Part shown: positions 51,369-58,657 of the stretch, piece by piece
How the letters are laid out: every line of letters begins with the position of its first letter
Position numbering within the stretch: position 1 is the stretch's first letter
From: Acidimicrobiaceae bacterium
GTDB lineage: Bacteria > Actinomycetota > Acidimicrobiia > Acidimicrobiales > RAAP-2
Reading direction: 5' to 3'
Assembly (NCBI GenBank): GCA_003161575.1
Contig: PMOE01000022.1
Location: 1 to 64,000 of the forward strand
DNA: 64,000 nucleotides
Position numbers and translations under genes: made by a program
The notes under the pieces: generated by a model
Databases searched by the model: none
Told to the model about the DNA's origin: nothing
Seen by the model: the letters and a program-made list of their open reading frames with translations, nothing else

Positions 51369-53198
51369 ATGGCCCGTCACGCCTTGATCAGCCCCGAGCA
51401 TCCCGTTGAGGAGGGAACCCGTGCGGTCCCCCCGGCCCCCCTGCGGGCCGCTGCCAGCCACGTCAGGCGTCGCGTTGCGTCGATCCCCCTCGCATTGGTC
51501 CTCGGTCTCGGCGCGATACTGGCCATCGATGCTTGGTGGCTCGAGCGGTTCCGGGTGGGGTATCCGGTCCAGGTGGACGAGGCCGGGTACCTCACAATGG
51601 GTCTTGTGGACGCCGGCGGTCTGCGGCATGGTGGCATCAGTGGTCTGTGGCATGCAGTGCTGTCTTCGAAGCTGCAGGCGCCATTCGGGCCTCTCCTGAC
51701 ACTGCCGTTCCACGTTATTTTCGGGTGGAGTCTCGCCGACGGATTCGCCTTGTCGCTCGTACTCGCAGTTGTCCTTGCGGTGCTCACTTACGCAATCGCG
51801 CGACGGTTGATGCCTCGTTCGTGGTCGGTGCTCGCAGCTCTCACCGTGGCTGCGGCGCCCGAGGTGACGGACAACGCCAGGGATTTCCTGCTCGCCCTTC
51901 CGCTCGCCGTCATGTTCACCGCGGCCATCTGGGCGCTCGGCCGATCAGAGAGTCTCGTCCGAACCGGCTGGACGGTAGCTGCAGGGGCTCTGTTGGGCTT
52001 GGCGACGGTGAGCCGCACGATGGGACTCGCATTCGTCGCCGGGCCGATTCTCGCCGCGGTGCTGCAGACGGCGGTGTTGCGGCCGGCGCGGCGCAGACTC
52101 GCCAATCTGACCGTCCTGTTGATGACGGCTCTCGTCGTCGCCTTCCCGTGGTACGTAGGAAGCATCAGCACCGTGCTGCCCTACCTGGAAGGGCACAGCC
52201 CATACTTTCGCGGAGCCCACCATTCCGGTTCCAGGCCAGCGCCGGAGCTCTGGCAAACAGCTCTCCGTGACCTGTTTGTCCACGGCCTGTTCGTCCCGTT
52301 GGGTCTCGGCTTCGCCGCCTGTTTCGTCATTGGTGCTGTCACCGTCATCGACAAGTGGAGTGCCAAGACGGCCGATCAGGAAGGACCGCCTCGGGTGTCG
52401 AGGACCGCCCGGCTCCGGGAATTGACCGCCGCCCCTGGTTTCGTGCCGGCTGTGTCCCTGGGCGAAGGCTCGTTGGTCCTCTTGGTCTCTCACCAGTCGG
52501 TGGGCCAATGGCTTCCCCTGATCCCGGTCCTGACCGTATGTGCGATCGGCTGCGCGGCAATGGCTCGGTGGGTGACCGTCCGCCGAGTCATCGCCGGCTA
52601 TCTTGCCGTGCTGATCGTGCTCAACACCGTGATGATGAGTGACACAGTGCCGTGGTTGAGCCAAAGAGTTTTCGTCTCCGTCCCGGTTCTCGGATCTTTA
52701 CCGTTCGTAGACGGCCAGGGTGACATTCAAGGAGAGGTGTACAACGCGCACCAGCCCGACGGGACCGCAACGGCCCCACTGCCGGCGCGCGACAGCGAGT
52801 GGTTACCCCTGAGCAGGCAGGTGGCGGGCTGGGTGTTGTGTCTTGCCGCAAACGGGCACGTCACGCTGGTGGTTGCGTTCTCCTCGACGGATCGGCTGTT
52901 CAACACCAACACGGTGCAGTTGGAGGGAGAACTCGGGTTTCACCAGGACATTCCCATGGCCCAACTGGCCCCGAATATAAGCGGCGATACCGTGGCCGCC
53001 TATCACAAGCAATTGGTCGATCCGATTTACGGCCAACCGAACGTGCTGATCAGCGTCGATCCGGGACCCGGAGAGTTCAAGCCGGTGGTCAACCAGCGAT
53101 TCGCGCAACAGGCTGCGAGGTTCGCCGGTTTCGTACTGGTCCGAAGATTTCGCTTGCCCGACGGGCGGCAGGGCCGGATCTGGTGGCGTTCTCGCTGA
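51369..53198 (+). CDS. GT39-like membrane glycosyltransferase
   Basis: A 609-residue polytopic protein resembling the dolichol-phosphate-mannose/ArnT-like (PMT_2) superfamily. After the first helix (IPLALVLGLGAILAIDAWWL) the loop contains VDEAGYLTMG, the acidic DE pair expected of GT-C enzymes. About ten further helices follow (ALVLAVVLAVLTYAIARRL, LTVAAAPEVTDNARDFLLALPLAVMF and so on), then a soluble 180-residue C-terminal domain. It starts 15 bp after the GT4 gene, so they are cotranscribed. Likely moves a sugar from a polyprenyl phosphate to an external acceptor. Confidence 0.75.
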   Translation: MARHALISPEHPVEEGTRAVPPAPLRAAASHVRRRVASIPLALVLGLGAILAIDAWWLERFRVGYPVQVDEAGYLTMGLVDAGGLRHGGISGLWHAVLSSKLQAPFGPLLTLPFHVIFGWSLADGFALSLVLAVVLAVLTYAIARRLMPRSWSVLAALTVAAAPEVTDNARDFLLALPLAVMFTAAIWALGRSESLVRTGWTVAAGALLGLATVSRTMGLAFVAGPILAAVLQTAVLRPARRRLANLTVLLMTALVVAFPWYVGSISTVLPYLEGHSPYFRGAHHSGSRPAPELWQTALRDLFVHGLFVPLGLGFAACFVIGAVTVIDKWSAKTADQEGPPRVSRTARLRELTAAPGFVPAVSLGEGSLVLLVSHQSVGQWLPLIPVLTVCAIGCAAMARWVTVRRVIAGYLAVLIVLNTVMMSDTVPWLSQRVFVSVPVLGSLPFVDGQGDIQGEVYNAHQPDGTATAPLPARDSEWLPLSRQVAGWVLCLAANGHVTLVVAFSSTDRLFNTNTVQLEGELGFHQDIPMAQLAPNISGDTVAAYHKQLVDPIYGQPNVLISVDPGPGEFKPVVNQRFAQQAARFAGFVLVRRFRLPDGRQGRIWWRSR

Positions 53199-53307
53199 GG
53201 ATGGGCTCTCGGGGGAGTGTCATGCGGGGGCGAGATCCGTGGCCTCTATCTTCGCCCCCTCTCCAAGGAGTGCGGGGAGCCACGTCATTGATACGTGACC
53301 TGCGAAC

Positions 53308-53652
53308 ATGGAACGGCCGGGAGACCATCTGTTGACGATCCCGCAATCCGATACCAGACTCTCCCTCGTGAAAACCTACCGGACTGCCGAGGGTGCTCTT
53401 TTTGAGGTTCTTGACGGTAGGGCGGCGATCGTGAATCCCGAAGGAACCGAACTCGTCACGCTCAACCAAGTCGGGTCACTCATTTGGAGTGCCCTTGAAC
53501 AACGACCGGGCAGCGGTGTCGAGTACCTTGTCGGCGAAGTTGTCGCCGCGACCGATGCTCCGATCAAGTCTGAAGTGGAGAGTGATGCACGTAAGTTCCT
53601 CAGTCAGCTTGTCGACCGTGGCCTGGTGATCGCCGAGCCTGACGGTCGATAG
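53308..53652 (+). CDS. Stand-alone PqqD-like RiPP recognition element protein
   Basis: A 114-residue protein with the PqqD/RRE winged-helix pattern: three strands (FEVLDGRAAIVNPEGTELVTLNQVGSLIWSAL) and a helix pair ending DARKFLSQLVDRGLVIAEP. PqqD-like proteins bind the leader of a ribosomal precursor peptide and hand it to modifying enzymes; in lasso systems the B1 protein reads a YxxP motif, which is present in the small peptides at 56785-57201. It heads the run of modification genes. PqqD-like proteins also occur in some glycan loci, an alternative reading here because glycan genes precede it. Start not certain; GTG/ATG alternatives lie a few codons on. Confidence 0.82.
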   Translation: MERPGDHLLTIPQSDTRLSLVKTYRTAEGALFEVLDGRAAIVNPEGTELVTLNQVGSLIWSALEQRPGSGVEYLVGEVVAATDAPIKSEVESDARKFLSQLVDRGLVIAEPDGR

Positions 53653-53666
53653 TCGAGGCGTTGTTC

Positions 53667-54518
53667 ATGGCAGTTGAGCCCCTCCAACTCGAAGGATCGG
53701 ACCGCTGGCCTCGGCGCCCCCGGACGTTCACCCATGACCTTGCTGGTCACCCACTTTTGTCACTTGACAGAGTCAGCGACTGGGTGGGGGCGATTTCGCC
53801 AAAGCGGATCCAACAGCACCAGGGGGATCTGCCGGTGCTCCACCCCTCGGGAACTGTGCGAACAATCAAAGAACCCACTTCGACGGTGATCGGCGAGTTG
53901 AATGAGCGCAATGCGTGGGTACTGATCCAAGGGCTTAGCGCCGTACGCGAAGTCGACGAGCTGGCCCAATCGGTCGAGCGAGCTTGGTTAGAGGCCTCGG
54001 CATCTCTCGAAGGCGGGTTCGTCCGGCGTGCCGCCCAACTCCTCGTGGCATCTCCGAAAGCAGCAGTCCCGGCCCACTTTGACCGCCAACACATTCTTCT
54101 GCACCAAGTGACTGGGACCAAGGAGGTGTTCATCGGTGGTTCCACATCGGGCTCGGGACTCGACCCAGAGATCGAGTCCGAAGTTGCGGTGTCGATGGCG
54201 CACCGGAGCCACAACCTCTACGAGATGCCCCAGACAGCGACGAGGTACTTGCTCCAGCCTGGGACCGGGCTCTATATCCCGCCACGCAACCCTCACTGGG
54301 TGCTCGGCGGCACCGATACCTCTGTCACCCTTTCGTGTGGATGGGACACCCGATGGAGTGACTCGGAGTACTTGACGTACTACTGGAACGAGCGCCTTCG
54401 CCGCGTCAAAGTGCCAGCCGGCCCTGTCGTTCCGGGTAAATGGAGCAACCGATGCAAGGCGATTGCTGTTGATCGATTTGGGCGAATCGTCCGGTTTTCC
54501 AAGCGCGAGAGCAATTGA
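53667..54518 (+). CDS. JmjC/cupin-like Fe(II) oxygenase family protein 1
   Basis: A 283-residue protein resembling the cupin-like JmjC hydroxylases. A metal-site H-x-D is visible at H137/D139 (PAHFDRQHILLHQVTGTKEVFIG) with a Lys 13 residues later, and the distal His is H210 in GTGLYIPPRNPHWVLGG. Such enzymes use Fe(II) and 2-oxoglutarate to hydroxylate protein or peptide side chains. It sits 15 bp after the PqqD gene and overlaps the nucleotidyltransferase start by four bases (TTGA), so all three share an operon. The ATG at 53667 is preferred to the TTG two codons before. Peptide hydroxylation is inference from context. Confidence 0.72.
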   Translation: MAVEPLQLEGSDRWPRRPRTFTHDLAGHPLLSLDRVSDWVGAISPKRIQQHQGDLPVLHPSGTVRTIKEPTSTVIGELNERNAWVLIQGLSAVREVDELAQSVERAWLEASASLEGGFVRRAAQLLVASPKAAVPAHFDRQHILLHQVTGTKEVFIGGSTSGSGLDPEIESEVAVSMAHRSHNLYEMPQTATRYLLQPGTGLYIPPRNPHWVLGGTDTSVTLSCGWDTRWSDSEYLTYYWNERLRRVKVPAGPVVPGKWSNRCKAIAVDRFGRIVRFSKRESN

Positions 54519-55687
54519 ACCGACAAGTCCGTACAAGGCTCCCTGACCAACCGTCGCGGGCTGGGCGACCACTTCGACGCTATTTGGGTCGTTGGGGCGC
54601 GATCCACCTGCTGGGTCCCGCCATGGCGGGGCGCGCTCGTGGAGTCGACTCTCAAACATGGGATCAGATCGCCGATTTGGCAATCTCCAACAACCTCGGT
54701 CCAGCGCTGTGGCTTGCAATCCGCGGCCAGTCCCCGAAATCACAAGAGACGACCGACCGCCTGCGATCTGCGTACCACGTAAACCTCGGCGTGATGATTC
54801 GCGTGCGCCATCAGCTCCATGAGGCTTTGGCAGTGTTTCATGAGTACGGCGTCTCGCCTGTTCCGATCAAAGGCGCGCTGTATCTCCTCGACGGGACCTT
54901 CGCTGATCTCGGCGAGCGGATGCTGAGTGATATCGACGTCTTGGTGGAACCCGATGCCATCGAGGTGGCGGTGACTGCTCTCCGGTCGGTCGGCTACACG
55001 CGAGTCGACAAGCCGTTCGACCGAGGGCACGAGGTCGTCATGGTCCATCGCCGTCGCCCGGTACCCATTGAACTCCATTTCGAATTGGGCGATGACTCGC
55101 TCACAACGGTCCTCGGGATCTCAGAAGTGCTGTCTGGGGCATCGCCGACTTCGGGTGATGCCGCAGACGAAGGATGGCGGACACCATCGTCGACGCACAT
55201 CGCCCTCCACCATGTCCTGCACGCCCAGGTACAAGATCGGAGTTGGCGGGCGTTTGCCGTTCCACTCCGTCAACTCCAGACATTTCACGCAGTGGTTAGG
55301 CGCCACGGCAATGACATCGATTGGCTTGAGGTTGGAGCGAGGCTCCGGTACCACGGCCACGGTGACGCGTATGAGAGCTATCTTCGCCTTGCTCGGTTCT
55401 TCTTCGACACCCCGCTGCCACCCAGTGAATCGTTGTCCGTCGGTGGCGCCCTGGACGCGGGGCGCCTTCACGATTCCATCGCACTGGCCAACCTGGCCAT
55501 TGGCAATCGGCCGGGCAATGTGTACCGAAACCTTTCGTGGGCTCTTGATGGCCAATACCTGCGCGACCGTTACTCGTCGTCGATCGTCGGCGATCTCCCG
55601 CTCGCTGTGCTGCGCGCCTGGCATGTGGCCGTACTTTGCCGCCGTGGTGTTCCGGTATTCAGCGACGTGACAACTGATCATTGGTGA
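54515..55687 (+). CDS. NTP_transf_5-type nucleotidyltransferase family protein
   Basis: A 390-residue protein of the uncharacterised nucleotidyltransferase family PF14907. The key stretch is VPIKGALYLLDGTFADLGERMLSDIDVLVEPDAIEVAV, with the invariant KG and the D-x-D metal pair, then PIELHFELGDD with the second acidic site. Relatives are found in several lasso-peptide clusters beside HprK-like kinases, where they act on phosphorylated peptides, and in exopolysaccharide loci. The start is TTG overlapping the previous stop. Its 3' end overlaps the convergent kinase gene by 29 bp. Confidence 0.82.
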   Translation: MNRQVRTRLPDQPSRAGRPLRRYLGRWGAIHLLGPAMAGRARGVDSQTWDQIADLAISNNLGPALWLAIRGQSPKSQETTDRLRSAYHVNLGVMIRVRHQLHEALAVFHEYGVSPVPIKGALYLLDGTFADLGERMLSDIDVLVEPDAIEVAVTALRSVGYTRVDKPFDRGHEVVMVHRRRPVPIELHFELGDDSLTTVLGISEVLSGASPTSGDAADEGWRTPSSTHIALHHVLHAQVQDRSWRAFAVPLRQLQTFHAVVRRHGNDIDWLEVGARLRYHGHGDAYESYLRLARFFFDTPLPPSESLSVGGALDAGRLHDSIALANLAIGNRPGNVYRNLSWALDGQYLRDRYSSSIVGDLPLAVLRAWHVAVLCRRGVPVFSDVTTDHW

Positions 55688-56669
55688 ACTGAGCCTCAAC
55701 GATCGTCGCGATGACGGCCAAGGCGTCGACCGTCGAGGTCATGCGGGTGTCAGAGTCGGTACCAAGATTCAGGCGGAAAGATGGAAGACGAGACAAGCCT
55801 GCCGCACGCGGAAACCACCGACGAAGTCGGGCCCCGCCCATCGCGCCGAACATGGCTGGCCACAGGGATTGCACCGCTTGACTGCCGCTCATCGGTGTTG
55901 CTGCCCCCGATGCCTGATCACCGTGTCCGACGACAGCGACTGCGCCGATAGCCCACCACCTCGGGTCCAGGGGGACCGAGCCGGGCCGGCCGATAACCCG
56001 CCGACCCCGGGGATCGTTGGCAAGCGGCGGAGCGTGCGCCGCCACACCTGTCAGCTCACCGGGTGCTGACAGGGGTAGCAGGATGCCTCGCACTTCGAAC
56101 CCACCGGTGTTGGGCCGTACCGTCACCATGTCGTCGGCCAACACCAACCAACCGGCGTTGAGAGCGGCTACCGCACTCGTCGATTTGCCGGTTCCGGTGG
56201 GACCTGTGATCAGGATGGCCGTGTTGCCGCCAGGGGTAGATGCTGGCGGGATCACGGCGGCGGCGTGCAGAAGCCACTCATCATGGCTGGCCAGTATCCA
56301 GGCCAGCGCGTGCGGAATCATCAACTGTCCTACGTGTGATGGCGAGTACTCCGGATCATTGTCAATGATCACAGTCGTTGAACTCGGGAAGCTGGCTCGA
56401 CCAGAAGGCGAATCCACGATTGGTTGGCCGGCGTTGGTCCACAGCGAGACGCCGCTGACCTGGTCGACGACATCGGGTGGGGAATCGGGAAGCGTGACAG
56501 TCGCACCGCAGGTAATCGTTCCGCAGGCCGGCTCTCGGCCAGCCGGTCCGAGGCACGCCACGAAGCGTCCGACCACTTGTGCCCATGGACCCTCGCCTGG
56601 GGCGTCGATGGTCAGGTTGATTGATCCAGCGGACACCCGATGGGCCCGGCGACCTTCGCTGGTTTCCAT
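55659..56669 (-). CDS. HprK-like serine kinase family protein
   Basis: A 336-residue protein of the HPr-kinase C-terminal fold. The P-loop is GPTGTGKST at residues 156-164, preceded by the EWLLHAAAVI strand with H135 and followed by LVLADDMVTV with D179/D180, the phosphorylation-site acid of the family. A roughly 120-residue N-terminal domain lacks the HPr-sensor sequence, so this is not true HprK. Homologous kinases in lasso-peptide clusters phosphorylate the peptide's C-terminal serine; others sit in exopolysaccharide systems. It is divergent from the peptide ORFs with a 116-bp spacer, so one control region may serve both. Confidence 0.85.
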   Translation of the reverse strand: METSEGRRAHRVSAGSINLTIDAPGEGPWAQVVGRFVACLGPAGREPACGTITCGATVTLPDSPPDVVDQVSGVSLWTNAGQPIVDSPSGRASFPSSTTVIIDNDPEYSPSHVGQLMIPHALAWILASHDEWLLHAAAVIPPASTPGGNTAILITGPTGTGKSTSAVAALNAGWLVLADDMVTVRPNTGGFEVRGILLPLSAPGELTGVAAHAPPLANDPRGRRVIGRPGSVPLDPRWWAIGAVAVVGHGDQASGAATPMSGSQAVQSLWPAMFGAMGGARLRRWFPRAAGLSRLPSFRLNLGTDSDTRMTSTVDALAVIATIVEAQFTNDQLSRR

Positions 56670-56784
56670 GCCTCGACAGAGTAATGTGGCGAAAGCGGGT
56701 CAGTCAGGCTCACTGTGCGCACCGCCCAGATCCTGTGAGCGACCTGAAACGCCGGAATCGTGGAATAAGGCGGGAGGCCACACT

Positions 56785-56931
56785 ATGAACTACGAGAAAC
56801 CTGAGATCGAGCACTCTGAGCGGATCGACCATCCGTTGGTTGTGGGAACCGTCGTGCTCGGCATGACCGTTGCCGAGGACTCCACCAATGAGTCACTCAC
56901 TAGGGGGCCGGATGATCTACGAGACGCCTGA
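56785..56931 (+). CDS. Candidate RiPP precursor peptide A1
   Basis: A 48-residue peptide, MNYEKPEIEHSERIDHPLVV followed by a variable tail ending GPDDLRDA. The Y-E-K-P-E-I stretch fits the Y-x-x-P-x-[IL] recognition motif known from lasso-type leaders. GGGAGG sits eight bases before the ATG. The last 20 codons overlap the start of A2 in another frame, so the two are coupled. The AEDS(T) motif near residue 33 aligns with TEDP in A2 and A3. No Cys. It is too short for standard gene finders; conservation across neighbouring copies is the main evidence. Confidence 0.8.
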   Translation: MNYEKPEIEHSERIDHPLVVGTVVLGMTVAEDSTNESLTRGPDDLRDA

Positions 56932-57034
56932 GATCGAGCACTCCGAGCGCATTGACGTACCTTTGGTACTTGGGGTGACCAGCCTGCCACCCGGTTTGAC
57001 CGTGACAGAGGACCCCACCGAGAAATCGAACTAG
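56912..57034 (+). CDS. Candidate RiPP precursor peptide A2
   Basis: A 40-residue peptide, MIYETPEIEHSERIDVPLVL, then GVTSLPPGL and TVTEDPTEKSN. The first 15 residues differ from A1 at only two positions, while the second half is different apart from the TEDP motif. AGGGGG lies five bases before the ATG. It begins inside the end of A1. The C-terminus ends Ser-Asn, so a terminal-region Ser is available to the kinase. No Cys. Confidence 0.8.
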   Translation: MIYETPEIEHSERIDVPLVLGVTSLPPGLTVTEDPTEKSN

Positions 57035-57078
57035 TTTTCAACCCGAGGTAGGCCGGGCAATTCACTGATGGAGGCACT

Positions 57079-57201
57079 GTGAACTACGAGAAGCCTGAGA
57101 TCGAGCACTCCGAGCGGATCGACCATCCGTTGGTGGTGGGCACTCAATTGCCCTGCGGTCCGACAACTGCGTCGTTTACCGAGGATCCTCCAGAAGAGTA
57201 A
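57079..57201 (+). CDS. Candidate RiPP precursor peptide A3
   Basis: A 40-residue peptide from a GTG start, VNYEKPEIEHSERIDHPLVV, then GTQLPCGPTTAS and FTEDPPEE. Residues 2-21 are identical to A1. The DNA of the shared part differs from A1 by only a few bases, while the 3' halves are unrelated, the mark of a constant leader with a diversified core. One Cys is present. GGAGG sits four bases before the GTG. Confidence 0.8.
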   Translation: MNYEKPEIEHSERIDHPLVVGTQLPCGPTTASFTEDPPEE

Positions 57202-57283
57202 CCCAGAGGCCGGCTGCTCGACAGTGCCAGACCAAGAACGAGTGTCGTCGTGACGAACAGGATCGCTCCCACTGGGTTTCGGC

Positions 57284-57302
57284 TTCACGGTACGTGAAGT
57301 GT
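57284..57302. terminator. Hairpin between the peptide genes
   Basis: CTTCAC-GGTAC-GTGAAG forms a 6-bp stem with a 5-base loop between A3 and A4. It could be an attenuator or partial terminator that separates the peptide genes from the oxygenase gene. No T-run follows. Confidence 0.3.
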
Positions 57303-57347
57303 GTAATTTGAGATGGGCGGGGCATTGAGCGCGGAGGGCGTCGGCTC

Positions 57348-57434
57348 ATGGCCGGTGACAAGATCGAGATCGAGCGTTCTGCCAGGATCGGCGGCCCGGC
57401 AACGGTGGGCAGCGGTCCGGAATCCGTGAGCTAG
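57348..57434 (+). CDS. Candidate RiPP precursor peptide A4 (divergent)
   Basis: A 28-residue peptide, MAGDKIEIERSARIGGPATV then GSGPESVS. It keeps the I-E-x-S-x-R-I core of the other three leaders (EIERSARI against EIEHSERI) but lacks Tyr and Pro of the YxxP motif and the TEDP motif. It ends in Ser. GGAGGG is upstream with long spacing, and AGGAGAGG of the following gene overlaps its stop codon. It may be a decayed or functionally distinct member. Confidence 0.55.
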   Translation: MAGDKIEIERSARIGGPATVGSGPESVS

Positions 57435-57444
57435 GAGAGGTCTG

Positions 57445-58269
57445 GTGCCGCTCCGCCACTCAGAGCCGATGGTCGGAACGGAGTTCGAACTCTCGACATG
57501 TGGAGTGGTCCAAACCACCCACCGTCTGGCCGCCCTGCTCCCCTGGACCGATCACGACATACGTGAACTCGCGGCAAAAGTACCGGTCGGTTGGCTTGAT
57601 GCATACGACGCGGGTCCATCCTCAAGGGTGCACGGTGTCACGCCCCTACAAGCGATCGAGCGTTTGCAAGAGACGGCCGGAGTCGTGCGACTGCTCCATC
57701 TCGAGCATGTACCCGGTCTCCGATCAACGGTGGCAGCCGTGGTGACTGAAGCACAGGCATTCTTCACAAGGACACAGCCCGTAGTCAGTTCCAGCTCCGT
57801 TCTGTATGTTGGCTCGGGCCGATCGAGCGCTCCGGCTCACGTCGACCACCATCCGAACTTCTTCGCGCAGCTTCGAGGGACAAAGCGGTTCTTCGTCGCT
57901 CGACATGCCAGCGAGGACCTCCAGCAAGAGGAAATCGCCCGACACTTCGCTTCCCGGGTCGCCGGACCCAGGTGCATTCCTGATACAGACGTCACGGTGC
58001 ACGAACTGGGACCGGGAGACGCTCTCTACGTACCTCCGTACACATTCCACTGGGTCGAGAGCGATGCAACGACGGTGTCCGCTGCGGTTTCATGGAGCAC
58101 TGCGTCGTCCCTCGAGCAAGAGGCCGTCTACGAATTCAATGCCGGACTGCGTCGAATCGGAGTGCGCTCGGCGCCCCCCGGCATCCGTCCGCGACTCGAT
58201 CACGTGAAGGCAACGGTGTATCGCTCTCCCGCAGCACAACGTGTGATGAGGTTGCGCCGGCCGACTTAA
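57445..58269 (+). CDS. JmjC/cupin-like Fe(II) oxygenase family protein 2
   Basis: A 274-residue protein of the JmjC-type cupin group. H132 and D134 are in APAHVDHHPNFFAQLRGTKRFFV, with the 2-oxoglutarate-binding Lys candidate at K147; the distal His is H202 in GPGDALYVPPYTFHWVES. The metal site is thus complete. It differs strongly in sequence from the oxygenase at 53667, so the pair probably acts on different residues or peptides. The GTG start follows AGGAGAGG, 10 bp after peptide A4, placing it directly in the precursor transcription unit. Confidence 0.75.
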   Translation: MPLRHSEPMVGTEFELSTCGVVQTTHRLAALLPWTDHDIRELAAKVPVGWLDAYDAGPSSRVHGVTPLQAIERLQETAGVVRLLHLEHVPGLRSTVAAVVTEAQAFFTRTQPVVSSSSVLYVGSGRSSAPAHVDHHPNFFAQLRGTKRFFVARHASEDLQQEEIARHFASRVAGPRCIPDTDVTVHELGPGDALYVPPYTFHWVESDATTVSAAVSWSTASSLEQEAVYEFNAGLRRIGVRSAPPGIRPRLDHVKATVYRSPAAQRVMRLRRPT

Positions 58270-58657
58270 CGGTCAGCCCTCCGATGACCTGCCCAGTCTC
58301 GTTCGCCCTTTTCATCGTGTTGGCATCGTCGGGCCGGCCGGGGCGGGTCATCTAGCCAGCGTCATCGGCGACTGGCCGCCATCGATCCCAGTTCCCCGGT
58401 ACCACAATCCAAGGACGAGCACACTCGGACTGAGCCCGGAGACGCCGACGTTCCGATTCTGACTGACCTTGGGATTGACTGTCTGCTCAAGCTGTCGCAA
58501 TGCTGCTTTGCCGGGACCCGACGTCTCAACGCTGCACGTCAGCGGACCGATCGCGAGACCTGGGCAGAGAAGACCGGAGACCCGCTGGCACATGGAACGA
58601 CGCACGTTTTGAGGCGGTACCTGAGGGGGCCGAGGGGGACCGCGTAAACTGGCGGAC
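58270..58657. other. Gap without a convincing gene
   Basis: About 390 bp between the second oxygenase and the propeller gene. A minus-strand frame of 142 codons covers it but has no recognisable domain. Probable promoter of the following gene near its end. Confidence 0.35.

Noticed and set aside
55659-56669. HprK as regulator of carbon catabolite repression
   Set aside because: The N-terminal HPr-sensor domain is absent and no HPr gene is nearby; the context is peptide/glycan modification.
56017-56931. A 304-codon plus-strand frame covering the kinase and peptide A1
   Set aside because: Most of it is antisense to the HprK-like gene. Only its last 48 codons, from the ATG at 56785, have a ribosome site and conserved copies.
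53308-57434. A standard lasso-peptide cluster
   Set aside because: The leaders carry a YxxP motif, but there is no asparagine-synthetase-like cyclase, no transglutaminase-like B2 protease and no ABC exporter in the cluster.
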